The position numbers were made by a program, and so were the translations under genes. A DNA stretch of 64,000 nt, from the NCBI RefSeq assembly GCF_014779655.1, contig NZ_JACXYX010000021.1:1-64000 (forward strand), written 5' to 3'. Numbering within the stretch: the first letter of the stretch is position 1; each line of letters begins with the position of its first letter. Origin of the DNA: Nocardioides ganghwensis (GTDB lineage Bacteria; Actinomycetota; Actinomycetes; Propionibacteriales; Nocardioidaceae). A model generated the notes under the pieces. That model was not told the DNA's origin and did not search any database. It saw nothing but the letters and a program-made list of their open reading frames with translations. Shown here in pieces: positions 25,496-34,068 of the stretch.

Positions 25496-25531
25496 GAACA
25501 GGCCCGGGAACAGGCCCGGGGACAGGCCCGG
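25496..25531. repeat. Three tandem 12-base repeats
   Basis: GAACAGGCCCGG, GAACAGGCCCGG, then GGACAGGCCCGG follow one another without gap in the space between the racemase start and the GNAT promoter. The third copy differs at one base. A possible slippage tract or regulator array. Confidence 0.8.
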
Positions 25532-25560
25532 GCGTCGGCGGTCCGGTCTAGCGTGGTCGC

Positions 25561-26163
25561 ATGGCCACGACGCCCCTCGCCGCCTCCGACGGGTTCCGCG
25601 TGTTCCCCGCGACGCACGCGCGCTTCGACGACGTACGCACGATGGTCGGCCCGAAGAACCCGGCCTCGAGCGTGTGCTGGTGCCTGAGCCACCGCATTCC
25701 CGCCAAGCAGAACCGGGAGCTCACCGGGCCGGATCGCGGGGCCTACGTCGAGGCGCTGACGCGCAGGCGCACCAAGCCGGGCGTGCTCGCCTACGACGGC
25801 GACGAGGTGGTGGGCTGGGCGGCGGTGGCGCCGCGGGCCGACCTGCCGTTCGCGCGCTCGACGAAGATCCCGCACGTCGACGACCAGCCCGCCTGGTCGG
25901 TGTGGTGCATCCGGGTCCGCCCCGGCCACCGTGGCCGCGGGATCTCGCACGTGCTGCTGGCGGGGGCGGTCGCCTACGCCGACGGGCGCGGCGCTCCCGT
26001 GGTCGAGGGCTATCCCGTGGACAACCACGGCGAGAAGGTCGACCTGACGATGGCCTACGTCGGCACCCGCAAGCTGTTCGAGGACGCCGGCTTCACCCTG
26101 GCCGCGCGGACCGACGCGACCTCGGCGGGGTTCCCCCGTGTGGTCATGCGCAGGTCGACCTAG
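25561..26163 (+). CDS. GNAT-family N-acetyltransferase
   Basis: 200 residues. The acetyl-CoA loop is IRVRPGHRGRGISHVLLAGAVAYA near residue 118, with the preceding SVWCIRV strand and KLFEDAGFTLAART as the typical final strand-helix. TAGCGT 6 bases before ATG 25561 suggests a leaderless mRNA. The substrate is unknown. A conserved-looking VCWCLSH near residue 39 is a feature of a subset of actinobacterial GNATs. Confidence 0.85.
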   Translation: MATTPLAASDGFRVFPATHARFDDVRTMVGPKNPASSVCWCLSHRIPAKQNRELTGPDRGAYVEALTRRRTKPGVLAYDGDEVVGWAAVAPRADLPFARSTKIPHVDDQPAWSVWCIRVRPGHRGRGISHVLLAGAVAYADGRGAPVVEGYPVDNHGEKVDLTMAYVGTRKLFEDAGFTLAARTDATSAGFPRVVMRRST

Positions 26164-26173
26164 GCTGGGGCCC

Positions 26174-26599
26174 GTGACCAGGACCTGGTGGGCTGCGGCT
26201 GCCCTGCTGGCGATCTTCGCCATGCACGGGCTGGCCACGCATGCCAGCGCCGCCGGGCCGGCCGCACTCCCGGCGCCCGCCGCGCAGGGGACCGCCGCGA
26301 CCCATGCCGCCCACGGCGCACACGCGGCGCACTCGCCTGCCGCGGTCGACGAGGAGCTCGCGGAGGCTGCCACGTGGTCCGCCACGAGCCACGGGGACGA
26401 CCACCAGGCGATGCAGGTGCTCGGCCTCTGCCTGGCCGTGCTCGCCACTGCGGCGATCGCCCTGCTCGGGGTCGCCCGCACCCGGCCCGGACTGGTGGCG
26501 CTGCTCCCGCGGGCCACGGGCCCACGGACGCCTCCGGCCGCAGCGCGCCACGACCTCGGACCACCCGACCTGCACTCCTTGTCCATCCTCCGCTGCTGA
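26174..26599 (+). CDS. DUF6153-type small membrane protein, His-rich
   Basis: 141 residues from GTG 26174, with TAGGCT 7 bases upstream. The N-terminal helix WWAAAALLAIFAMHGLATHA is followed by a His/Ala-rich loop (AATHAAHGAHAAHSPAA) and a second helix LGLCLAVLATAAIALLGVA. It ends DLHSLSILRC. This outline matches the actinobacterial DUF6153 family, which sits next to DUF305 or copper genes. The His-rich external loop suggests metal contact (inference). The DUF305 lipoprotein starts 74 bases downstream, so they are probably one operon. Confidence 0.72.
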   Translation: MTRTWWAAAALLAIFAMHGLATHASAAGPAALPAPAAQGTAATHAAHGAHAAHSPAAVDEELAEAATWSATSHGDDHQAMQVLGLCLAVLATAAIALLGVARTRPGLVALLPRATGPRTPPAAARHDLGPPDLHSLSILRC

Positions 26600-26673
26600 G
26601 CCGCGCCCGCGCCCGGCACCGCCGGGCCACGCGCCCCACCACACCAGCACGGACACCCGACAAGGAGACACCC

Positions 26674-27333
26674 ATGTCCGCACGCACTGCTGCACGCGCG
26701 CGCCGCACCACCGCGGCCGCCCTCTTCCTGACCCTCGCCACGGCCACTCTCGCGGCCTGCGGCGACGACGCCTCGGGCGACGCACCCGCCGCCGAGCGCA
26801 CCGCCGCGAACGGCGACGTCCACAACGACGCCGACGTCGAGTTCGCCACCGAGATGATCCCGCACCACGCCGACGCCCTCGTCATGGTCGACATGACCCA
26901 GGGTCGCGACCTGTCCCCCGACTTGGCCCGGCTCACCGAGGACATCCGTGCCGCCCAGGCGCCGGAGATCGAGACGATGGTCGACTGGCTCACCGCGTGG
27001 GGCGAGGAGGTCCCCGAGACCTCCCGCGACCACGTGAACAGCCACATGGGCTCGCACGGGGACGACGAGGGCGACGGGGGCGACGACGGCGGGATGGGGA
27101 TGGACGGGATGGGGATGGATCCCGAGGACCTGGCCATGCTCGAGGACGCCAACGGCAGCAGCTTCGAGACGATGTGGCTGCAGATGATGATCGAGCACCA
27201 CGAGGGTGCCATCGAGATGGCCGAGGCCGAGCAGGAGGACGGCCTGTTCGCCGATGCCATCGCGCTCGCGGAGTCGATCGAGGCCAGCCAGACGGCCGAG
27301 ATCGAGCTGATGGAGGACATGCTCGAGCAGTGA
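26674..27333 (+). CDS. DUF305 lipoprotein with Met-rich insert
   Basis: 219 residues. AAGGAGA lies directly upstream of ATG 26674. The signal ends in lipobox LAAC (residues about 26-29). Two DUF305 helical units have paired His: FATEMIPHHADALVMVDM near residue 55 and MWLQMMIEHHEGAIEMAEAE near 170. Between them lies a Gly/Asp/Met-rich linker with GMGMDGMGMDPEDLAML, suitable for Cu(I) or other soft-metal binding. Probably an outer-face metal-binding protein working with the upstream His-rich DUF6153 protein. This is inference. Confidence 0.88.
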   Translation: MSARTAARARRTTAAALFLTLATATLAACGDDASGDAPAAERTAANGDVHNDADVEFATEMIPHHADALVMVDMTQGRDLSPDLARLTEDIRAAQAPEIETMVDWLTAWGEEVPETSRDHVNSHMGSHGDDEGDGGDDGGMGMDGMGMDPEDLAMLEDANGSSFETMWLQMMIEHHEGAIEMAEAEQEDGLFADAIALAESIEASQTAEIELMEDMLEQ

Positions 27334-27483
27334 CGGCGCACGTGGCGCCCGGGGTGGCATCACCGCGGGCGCCGGCTGCACCAGGGTCGGCGTACGCGGT
27401 CTCAGCCCTCGACGCACGCCGGCGCGCCTGGATGCTGCGGGAGTCCGCCGGGAGATGGGCCGCCCCACCCGGCGCCCCTCGGA

Positions 27484-28587
27484 TCAGGGTCGCGGGCGCG
27501 CCGACAGCCGGACGACCTTGTGCCAGGCGCTGGCGACCTGCCGCCACAGCGGCGCGGTGTTGTAGGCCAGCCCGTGGCGCTCGAAGAGCTGGCGGACGGG
27601 ACCGGCGATCTCGCGGTAGCGGTTGCTCGGCAGGTCCGGGAAGAGGTGGTGCTCGATCTGGTGCGAGAGGTTGCCGCACAGCACGTGGAGCAGGGGCGGG
27701 CCGGAGATGTCGGCCGAGCCCAGCATCTGGCGCACGTACCAACGACCACGCGTCTCGTGCTCGTCGAGCTCGGGCACCTCGAACGTCTCCACTCCCTCGG
27801 GGAAGTGACCGCACATGATGACCGAGTGGCTCCACACGTTGCGGGCCAGGTTGGCGACCAGGTTGGCGGTGAGGGTGGTGCGGCCCGAGCCGGTGGGCGT
27901 CGACAGCAGCGGGTGCAGGACGTAGTCGCGCAGCGCGTTGCGCGCGGCCCGCCGCGCCGTCGTGAGCAGCTCGCCCCGCTGCTCCGGCGTCAGCTCCGTG
28001 CCCTGCCTCAGCGTCTCGCCGAGGTCGAGGTCGTACGTCGCGATGCCGTACTCGAAGAAGATCGCGTTGAGCAGGTTGAGCAGGGGCTGCAGGCGGTGGC
28101 GCGGGTGCCACTCCTGCGCCTCGTCGACCCGCAGGATGCCGTAGCCGAGGTCGTTGTCCATGCCGAGCACGTTGGTGTTCACGTGGTGGCGGTCGTTGTG
28201 CGCGCGCTTCCACTGGCTCGGGGCCGAGGCGTAGTCCCAGTCCCAGGTCGAGGAGTGGATCCGCGGGTCGCGCATCCAGTCCCACTGTCCGTGCAGCACG
28301 TTGTGCCCGATCTCCATGTTGTCGAGCACCTTCGACAGGGCGAGCGAGGTCGTGCCCAGCCACCAGGCGGTGCGGCTGCGGCTGCCGAGCAGAACCACCC
28401 GACCGGCCACCTCCAGGCAGCGCTGGGCGGCGATGACCCGGCGGACGTACGCCGCGTCGCGAGCGCCGCGATCGGCCAGGACGTCCTCGCGCAGGGCGTC
28501 GAGGGCGCGCCCGATCTCGTCCACCTCGGCGTCGGTGAGGTCTGCGTACGACCGCTGGACGGGTGCGTGCTGGAGGAAGGCGGCCAT
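27484..28587 (-). CDS. Membrane fatty-acid desaturase
   Basis: 367 residues from ATG 28587. The three histidine boxes of the acyl-lipid desaturase superfamily are intact: HNVLHGQWDW near residue 95, KRAHNDRHHVNTN near 130, and SHQIEHHLFPDLPS near 310, with membrane segments between. LNAIFFEYGIATYDLDLGETLRQG is also typical of actinobacterial DesA3-like enzymes. It should introduce a double bond using an electron donor not encoded beside it. Confidence 0.9.
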   Translation of the reverse strand: MAAFLQHAPVQRSYADLTDAEVDEIGRALDALREDVLADRGARDAAYVRRVIAAQRCLEVAGRVVLLGSRSRTAWWLGTTSLALSKVLDNMEIGHNVLHGQWDWMRDPRIHSSTWDWDYASAPSQWKRAHNDRHHVNTNVLGMDNDLGYGILRVDEAQEWHPRHRLQPLLNLLNAIFFEYGIATYDLDLGETLRQGTELTPEQRGELLTTARRAARNALRDYVLHPLLSTPTGSGRTTLTANLVANLARNVWSHSVIMCGHFPEGVETFEVPELDEHETRGRWYVRQMLGSADISGPPLLHVLCGNLSHQIEHHLFPDLPSNRYREIAGPVRQLFERHGLAYNTAPLWRQVASAWHKVVRLSARPRP

Positions 28588-28752
28588 CGCATCCAGTTCC
28601 CCGGACGGCGTCCGGACATGCGTTTCGCGGAGATTCCCAGAGGGTAGGAGCGCTCCCGCTGGGCCGGAGCCGTGGCGCACGTCACCGTCTGAGCCGGCGC
28701 GGAACGGGTACCGGACGGCACCACGTGTCGAGAACCTGACGAGAGGACCCCC

Positions 28753-29418
28753 GTGAACCCCATCCGCACGGCCACCGGACTCATCCAGCTCCCCGCGCAC
28801 GCCGCAGCGGCCGCCATGGGGACTGCAGCAGGCGTCGCGACCACGAGCGCGCGCACGACGGCGCGCGTCATCGGATGGGCCGCCCGCCGGGTGGCCGGCA
28901 CGCCTCCGCAGCAGTCCTCCTGGGCGCCCGGGGCGACCGCGCGGACGACGGACTCGCCGGTCGGGCACGCGCCGGGCCAGCACGTTGCGGCCGGGCACGT
29001 TGCGGCCGCGCGCGAGGTCGTGGAGCCCGCGACGCCTACGACCGCGCAGCAGACCGTCGCCGAGGCGCCCGCGAAGAAGGCCCCTGCCAAGAAGGCCACC
29101 GCGAAGAGGGCCGCTGCAAAGAAGGCCCCTGCCACGAAGGCCGCCGCGAAGAAGGCCCCCTCTCGCAAGGCCCCCGCGAAGAAGGCCCCCTCTCGCAAGG
29201 CCGCCGTGGTGGCACCGGCCCTCGGACTGAGCGAGGCCGAGGCCGAGGCCGTCCTGCGCACCCCCTCCGGGACCTCGGCGGCGGGCGGCGGGACGAACCC
29301 CGGCACCGCGACGGACCTCCAGCCGGGCACCGAGCCGCTGCTGGACACCGCCACCGCGAAGGCCGTCAAGAGCGAGTCCGACGTGCTGCGCCGGGCTGCC
29401 GACACCGACAAGGGCTGA
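28753..29418 (+). CDS. Histone H1-like Lys/Ala/Pro-rich protein
   Basis: 221 residues from GTG 28753, with GAGAGG upstream. The N-terminal 50 residues are hydrophobic/alanine-rich ([20 protein letters not shown]). Residues about 105-150 are an imperfect repeat of KKAPAKKA-type units ([19 protein letters not shown]), as in bacterial H1-like and HU-tail proteins that coat DNA. The C-terminal third is acidic and low-complexity. It could be nucleoid-associated, or anchored at the membrane by the N-terminal helix. Function not assigned. Confidence 0.7.
   Translation: MNPIRTATGLIQLPAHAAAAAMGTAAGVATTSARTTARVIGWAARRVAGTPPQQSSWAPGATARTTDSPVGHAPGQHVAAGHVAAAREVVEPATPTTAQQTVAEAPAKKAPAKKATAKRAAAKKAPATKAAAKKAPSRKAPAKKAPSRKAAVVAPALGLSEAEAEAVLRTPSGTSAAGGGTNPGTATDLQPGTEPLLDTATAKAVKSESDVLRRAADTDKG
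29064..29208 (+). repeat. Coding tandem repeat, KAPAKKA/KAPSRKA units
   Basis: Imperfect in-frame repeats of 15-30 bases encode the lysine/alanine/proline tail of the H1-like protein. The segment reading GAAGAAGGCCCCCTCTCGCA occurs twice, 30 bases apart, so recent unit duplication is likely. Confidence 0.75.
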
Positions 29419-29524
29419 CGGACGCCGGCTGGGGTCGCCCCCTGGTCGCCAACTCACCAGTTGGCCCGCCAACCCGTCAGTTGGCGGCCCCCCGACGCCG
29501 GCCCGCACGACCTATCCTCGGACC

Positions 29525-29869
29525 ATGCAGCACCGGATCTTCACCACGAGCGTCGCCTCGGTCTATCCCCACTACGTGGCGAAGGCCGAGCGCAAGGGCC
29601 GGACGAAGGCCGAGGTGGACCAGGTCATCGAGTGGCTGACCGGGTTCGACGACGCCACGCTGCACCGGCACCTCGACGAGGAGACGACGTTCGCGGACTT
29701 CTTCGCGGCGGCGACGCTCAACCCCCACGTCGACCAGATCACGGGCTCGGTGTGCGGGGTGAAGGTGCAGGAGGTCGAGGACCCGCTCATGCGGCAGATC
29801 CGTTACCTCGACAAGCTCGTCGACGAGCTCGCCAAGGGCCGGCCGATGGAGAAGGTGCTGCGGACCTGA
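29525..29869 (+). CDS. DUF2200 family protein
   Basis: 114 residues. [33 protein letters not shown] and [21 protein letters not shown], with a closing [20 protein letters not shown], are the complete DUF2200 signature and length. A cytoplasmic helical protein of unknown function, related in sequence to stress-associated small proteins in many bacteria. TATCCT 6 bases before ATG 29525 fits leaderless expression. Confidence 0.88.
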   Translation: MQHRIFTTSVASVYPHYVAKAERKGRTKAEVDQVIEWLTGFDDATLHRHLDEETTFADFFAAATLNPHVDQITGSVCGVKVQEVEDPLMRQIRYLDKLVDELAKGRPMEKVLRT

Positions 29870-29903
29870 ACGTTCGGACGCGCCATCGTGGGTACCGGGG
29901 TGC

Positions 29904-30779
29904 ATGACCGACCTCCCTGACATGGCGACCGCCCCCCGCCGACGCTGGCGACAGCGGACCGTCCGCGGCGACGGAGTGGACCTCGCGGTGCACGAGGTCG
30001 GCGATCCGGATGCGGTGCCGGTGGTCCTGGTCCACGGATGGCCCGACACGCACCGGGTGTGGCTGCCCGTGGCACGCCTGCTCGCCGACGACCTGCGAGT
30101 CGTCCTCTACGACACCCGCGGGATGGGTCTCTCGCCGACGCGTGCCCCGGACGCCTCCTTCGCCGTCGCGCACCTCGCCGCCGACCTCATGGCCGTGCTC
30201 GACGACGTCAGCCCCGACCGGCCCGTCCACCTGGTCGGTCACGACTGGGGCTCGGTGCAGGGCTGGGAAGCCGTCTGCGAGCCGGGCGCCGAGGAGCGGA
30301 TCGCTTCCTTCACGTCCCTCAGCGGCCCCAGTCTCGACCACGTCGCGGCGTGGGTGCGTCGTACGCTCCGGCGTCCGTCACCGGCCGGCGTCGCCGGTCT
30401 CGTGGGCCAGGCCTTGTCGTCGTCCTACGTGCCGTTCCTAGCCTCCCCGTTCGCTCCCCCGGTCGTCCGCCTCGCGGTCGGCCCCGACGCCGCGTCCGGG
30501 CTGCGCTACTACCGGGGCAACCGCGTCTCGCCCCACCGCCTGCGCGAGCGGCGCACATCCGTGCCGGTCCTCCAGCTCGCCCTCACCCACGACCCGGCCG
30601 TCCGGGAGGCCGCCCTCGCCGCGAGCGACCCGTGGTGCGACGACCTCCGTCGCGTGCCCCTCGCCGCCGGGCACTGGGCTCCGACGACCCGCCCCGAGGC
30701 GGTCGCCGCCCAGGTGCGCGCCCACGTCGCCGAGGTCGAGGGGCTCACTCCTCGCCGCGCTGGCGGCGCAGCCAGCTGA
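29904..30779 (+). CDS. Alpha/beta hydrolase, epoxide hydrolase-like
   Basis: 291 residues. VVLVHGWPDTHRVWLPVARLL near residue 40 has the HGxP oxyanion motif of epoxide hydrolases. GHDWGSVQGWEAV near 110 has Asp rather than Ser as nucleophile, typical of epoxide hydrolase and haloalkane dehalogenase relatives. The C-terminal His is in AAGHWAPTTRPE near 255. It resembles the hydrolase half of mycobacterial EphD without the SDR half. The last 35 bases overlap the convergent AraC gene. Confidence 0.85.
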   Translation: MTDLPDMATAPRRRWRQRTVRGDGVDLAVHEVGDPDAVPVVLVHGWPDTHRVWLPVARLLADDLRVVLYDTRGMGLSPTRAPDASFAVAHLAADLMAVLDDVSPDRPVHLVGHDWGSVQGWEAVCEPGAEERIASFTSLSGPSLDHVAAWVRRTLRRPSPAGVAGLVGQALSSSYVPFLASPFAPPVVRLAVGPDAASGLRYYRGNRVSPHRLRERRTSVPVLQLALTHDPAVREAALAASDPWCDDLRRVPLAAGHWAPTTRPEAVAAQVRAHVAEVEGLTPRRAGGAAS

Positions 30780-31650
30780 TCGGGTCGCCGTCGTCGACGT
30801 CGACGCCGTGCTGTCGCAGCAGGTGCCGGGCGAGCTGACGGCGCGCGGCGGCGTACGTGACGACGTGGGCGAACACGCTGCCCATCACGAAGCTCTCCGG
30901 CGGGTCGCACAGCGCGTCGACCAGCCGGTCCTCCCACGCCCCGCGGGCGTCCAGGTCGCGGACCGTGCCGAGCCAGCGGGGCGCCACCACGTCGTGACGT
31001 GCCAGCAGGCTCGCGGGGTCGCGCTCGCCGGCGGCCGGGAAGTCCGCGCCCTCGATCGCGGCCAGCCAGATCTCCTTCGTCGCGACCAGGTGCTCCAGGA
31101 GCTGCGCGAGCGACTCGTCGGGCCCGTCGAAGCAGAGGACCTGCAGGCCCGGCAGCCGCGGGGACTCGTACGCCTCGTGCGGCACTCCCTTGGCGAGGTC
31201 GAGGAGGTGCCTGGTGTCGTCGAGGTCGTGGCGGACGAGGTGCTCGGTGATCGGGTTCATGGCCTGCTCCGTGGACTGGACCCACAGCGACGTGGGCGGG
31301 TGGAAGTGGATGCCGTTGGGCGCCGGGAGCCATTGGCCCGTGCCCGGCGTGCTCGGTGGGTGCCCGAACGCGCGGGCGTACGCCCGACCGAAGCCCTCCA
31401 CGGACTCGTAGCCGGCCTCGAAGGCCGCGTCGGTGACGCTCGACCCGCGCGAGATCTGCCACGCCGCCCGCTCCAGCATCACCCGACGTCGCATCGCCAC
31501 GGGCGGCTCCCCGGCGTCCCGGCGCAGGCGCCGGTTGAAGTGGAAGGGCGAGGAGTACGCCCCGCCGGCCATGTCGGCGAGGGTCGCGTGGTCCTCGTCC
31601 AGCACCGCGTCGAGCAGCTCGCGGAGCCTGTCACGTCCTGACGCGCCCAT
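30745..31650 (-). CDS. AraC-type HTH fused to a DinB-like C-terminal domain
   Basis: 301 residues from ATG 31650. Residues about 8-105 are a double helix-turn-helix AraC DNA-binding domain (MAGGAYSSPFHFNRRLRRDAG, VTDAAFEAGYESVEGFGRAYARAFG). Residues about 130-300 resemble a DinB/YfiT four-helix fold, with HLVRHDLDDTRHLLDLAK, LLEHLVATKEIWLAAIEG and a final SVFAHVVTYAAARRQLARHLLRQHG, including spaced His residues. The C-terminus may bind a metal or thiol effector. Target unknown. Confidence 0.83.
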   Translation of the reverse strand: MGASGRDRLRELLDAVLDEDHATLADMAGGAYSSPFHFNRRLRRDAGEPPVAMRRRVMLERAAWQISRGSSVTDAAFEAGYESVEGFGRAYARAFGHPPSTPGTGQWLPAPNGIHFHPPTSLWVQSTEQAMNPITEHLVRHDLDDTRHLLDLAKGVPHEAYESPRLPGLQVLCFDGPDESLAQLLEHLVATKEIWLAAIEGADFPAAGERDPASLLARHDVVAPRWLGTVRDLDARGAWEDRLVDALCDPPESFVMGSVFAHVVTYAAARRQLARHLLRQHGVDVDDGDPISWLRRQRGEE

Positions 31651-31722
31651 GGCCCCAGTCTGGGGCACCGCGGGCTCGGTCGCCTGACCGGAATTGCTGT
31701 GTGCGCCTGCGCGCCCGGCCCC

Positions 31723-32238
31723 CTACTCCCCGAGGCCGGACGGGTGGTCGGTCTCGGAGGAGATCCGCTCGAGCGCCGCGAGCAGCCGGTCCCCGGCGTG
31801 CAGGGCGCGCTCGGCGAGCATGCGGACCGACGGGCTGGCACCGACGACCAGCTCCGTACGAGCGGCCGCGATCGAGGCGTGCGCATGCGCGGTGAGGCGC
31901 TCGACGAGCGCGCGGTCCAGCGCCGCACCCGTCAGGCGGGCGAGGTCGGCGACCTCACGGGCGCGCACGTAGGACGGACCCGGCCGACCCTGCGCGTGCA
32001 GGATGTCCGCGATCGCCGAGAGCTGGGCCGCGTGCACGCCGCGGGCCTCGCGGACCAGGACCCGGACGTCGGGACGAGGACTGCGGGCAGCACCCGCCTC
32101 GCAGGCGGCCATGATCGGACCGAGGGCAGCGGCGGCCTCCTCGAGGTACTGCTGGTCGGCGGCGTTGCCGTCCGGGCGTACGCCGAGACGCGGTCGTGCC
32201 GCGACACCCGGGGCGCCTGCTGGTTGCGCGATGATCAT
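31723..32238 (-). CDS. Helical protein of unknown function, DUF305-like pattern without the His pairs
   Basis: 171 residues from ATG 32238, overlapping the glycosyltransferase stop by 4 bases (ATGA). Mostly alanine-rich helices. The segment QQYLEEAAAALGPIMAACEA followed by DVRVLVREARGVHAAQLSAI resembles the helix-pair pattern of DUF305 units but lacks their HH motif. No signal peptide is evident. It is co-transcribed with the GT4 enzyme, so a role in its product is possible. Family not confirmed. Confidence 0.65.
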   Translation of the reverse strand: MIIAQPAGAPGVAARPRLGVRPDGNAADQQYLEEAAAALGPIMAACEAGAARSPRPDVRVLVREARGVHAAQLSAIADILHAQGRPGPSYVRAREVADLARLTGAALDRALVERLTAHAHASIAAARTELVVGASPSVRMLAERALHAGDRLLAALERISSETDHPSGLGE

Positions 32239-33347
32239 CTGGTTCTCCCTGCTCGTGATGGTGTGGCCGGCTGGGCCGGCGGGAGCGCCACCAGCTCCTC
32301 CAGCTCCTGGATGACCGCCCACGGGGTCGGCGGCGCCGGGGCGCGGAGTGCCTCGAGGAGGCTGTCGACCGAGTCGGCGACCGTGAAGTCCCGACCGGCC
32401 CGCCGCCGGTCGGCGAGCGGTACGGGGCCCTGGTCGCGGGCAGCCAGGATCCCCTGGGCGAGCGCCTCGGCGTCGTCGGGCCGCACCAGCACCAGCGCCC
32501 CGCAGTCGGTCTCCGGGAGCCCGCCGTCGTGGGATGCGACGACCCGGCACCCGGCGTGCTGGGCCTCGATGGACACGATCCCGAAGGTCTCGTGCCAGTA
32601 CTGGCTGTTGGAGGGCATCACGACGACGTCGTGCTCGGCCAGGAGCGAGGCCATGCCGGCCGGGGTGCGCCGCGCCGGCACGAGGTCGATCCCGGGGTGC
32701 GTGCGCAGCATCCGCTCGATGATCGCGCCCTGCGGCTTGTCGGCCCCGGCGGACGTGGCGGTGAAGGTGACGGAGCCGGGGTCGAAGAGATCGGTGTGCA
32801 GCATCGACAACAGCGTGTAGATGCCCTTCTCGGGCGTCAGCCGTCCGGCGTACAGCACGCGGGTGATGTCCGGCCTCGCCTGGGCACGGGGCTGGCGGGC
32901 GAAGGCGCTCTCGGCGAACGGGTAGACGACCCGGATGGTGTCGAGGCTGACGTCGAGGAACTCCGCCCACAGCGCCGCCGCGTAACGGCTGGTCGCGATG
33001 AGCGTACGGTTGCGCGTCCCCGCGAGCACCGATGCCTGCCGGTGCTCGCGCAGCGGCGGCGGCACGTGGAGGATCTGGTAGGCCGGGTGCATCGTCACCA
33101 CCGGCGGGGCCTCGCTGACGAAGATCAACGTGTCGTCGAGGGTCGCGAGGGCGTCGAGGTCGGCGACGCAGTGGAACGGGACGTCGTCGAACTCCTCGCG
33201 TCCGTCAGCCGTCCCGAGCCCGACGGTGACGACCCGGGCGGGGATGGCGCGGCGGTTGAGCTCCCGGACCTGCCCGACCGTGAAGTTCTCCGAACCGCCC
33301 GTGCCCGCGGGCAGGCGCTCTCCCGGGGACCAGACGAACGAGATCAC
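32235..33347 (-). CDS. Family 4 glycosyltransferase
   Basis: 370 residues from GTG 33347. The C-terminal GT-B half has RVLYAGRLTPEKGIYTLLSML near residue 165, an EX7E-like region around HETFGIVSIEAQHAGCRVVAS near 255, and GALVLVRPDDAEALAQGI. The N-terminal half has the loop GTGGSENFTVGQVRELNRR. It probably transfers a nucleotide- or NDP-activated sugar retaining configuration. There is no signal peptide. It overlaps the downstream 171-residue helical gene, so the two are one operon. Confidence 0.85.
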   Translation of the reverse strand: MISFVWSPGERLPAGTGGSENFTVGQVRELNRRAIPARVVTVGLGTADGREEFDDVPFHCVADLDALATLDDTLIFVSEAPPVVTMHPAYQILHVPPPLREHRQASVLAGTRNRTLIATSRYAAALWAEFLDVSLDTIRVVYPFAESAFARQPRAQARPDITRVLYAGRLTPEKGIYTLLSMLHTDLFDPGSVTFTATSAGADKPQGAIIERMLRTHPGIDLVPARRTPAGMASLLAEHDVVVMPSNSQYWHETFGIVSIEAQHAGCRVVASHDGGLPETDCGALVLVRPDDAEALAQGILAARDQGPVPLADRRRAGRDFTVADSVDSLLEALRAPAPPTPWAVIQELEELVALPPAQPATPSRAGRTR

Positions 33348-33648
33348 CTGGTGCCGACGGCGAAGGGCGTGCCCGTGCAGGGAAGGGACGTCGTGCTGAG
33401 CGGCGAGAACATCTCGCTACCGCCTGTCGTTGCTGCCTGCGCCAGTGCCCGTGCGCCCGGAGAGCCCGCGGCGTGGACCTTGCGCTGGCAGTCCACTTCG
33501 ACAGTAGCACTGCAGCAGCACGGGGGCGGCGGGCGAGAGGGGCGCGAGACGGGCACCACGGCGCCGATCCACGGGACGTTCGGCTCTGTGTGGCGGTCCC
33601 GAGCCTACCTAGCGTGGTCATGAGAGAGGAGACGACGGAGGAGGGGAC
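33348..33648. other. Non-coding stretch with a promoter-like hexamer
   Basis: 301 bases with no supported gene. TAGCGT at 33610-33615 looks like a -10 for the downstream plus-strand membrane-protein operon. GGAGGAGGGG just before 33649 is its ribosome site. Nothing else recognised. Confidence 0.5.
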
Positions 33649-34068
33649 ATGGACCGCAGGACGAAGGTCCTCCTGGCGCTGCTGCTGTTCAACGGCGTGA
33701 GCGCCGTGGGAGGCGGTCTCGCCCTGATGACCGACTGGATCCCCGAACAGACGTCGTGGGTCCGGGACACCGACTTCGCCAGCAACTACTTCCCGGGCGT
33801 GATCCTGATGGCCGTGGTCGGCGGCAGCTCCATGGTCGCCGCCGTGGCGCTGGCCAAGCGCGCCGACGGCTGGCAGCTCGCCGGCATCGTCGCCGGGACC
33901 GTCATGGTGATCTGGATCGTCGGCGAGGTCGCCTCCATCCGCGCCTTCCACCCGCTGCAGGTGATCTACCTCGTGACCGGTGTCCTCGTCGTGGCGGCGA
34001 CACCGCGCCGGCACGAGGCGGCCTCGCCGGCGCCAGTGGCCGCGCCCGACGCCAGGTCGACCCGATGA
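33649..34068 (+). CDS. Four-helix membrane protein, unknown
   Basis: 139 residues. ATG 33649 follows GGAGGAGGGGAC. Hydrophobic segments cluster as VLLALLLFNGVSAVGGGLAL, YFPGVILMAVVGGSSMVAAVAL, LAGIVAGTVMVIWIVGEVA and LQVIYLVTGVLVVAA. No family recognised. The stop overlaps the next gene by 4 bases, so translation is coupled. Confidence 0.75.
   Translation: MDRRTKVLLALLLFNGVSAVGGGLALMTDWIPEQTSWVRDTDFASNYFPGVILMAVVGGSSMVAAVALAKRADGWQLAGIVAGTVMVIWIVGEVASIRAFHPLQVIYLVTGVLVVAATPRRHEAASPAPVAAPDARSTR

Noticed and set aside
24784-27468. 894-codon minus-strand frame ending in the racemase
   Set aside because: Only the last 230 residues resemble a protein family. The rest is antisense to the GNAT, DUF6153 and DUF305 genes.
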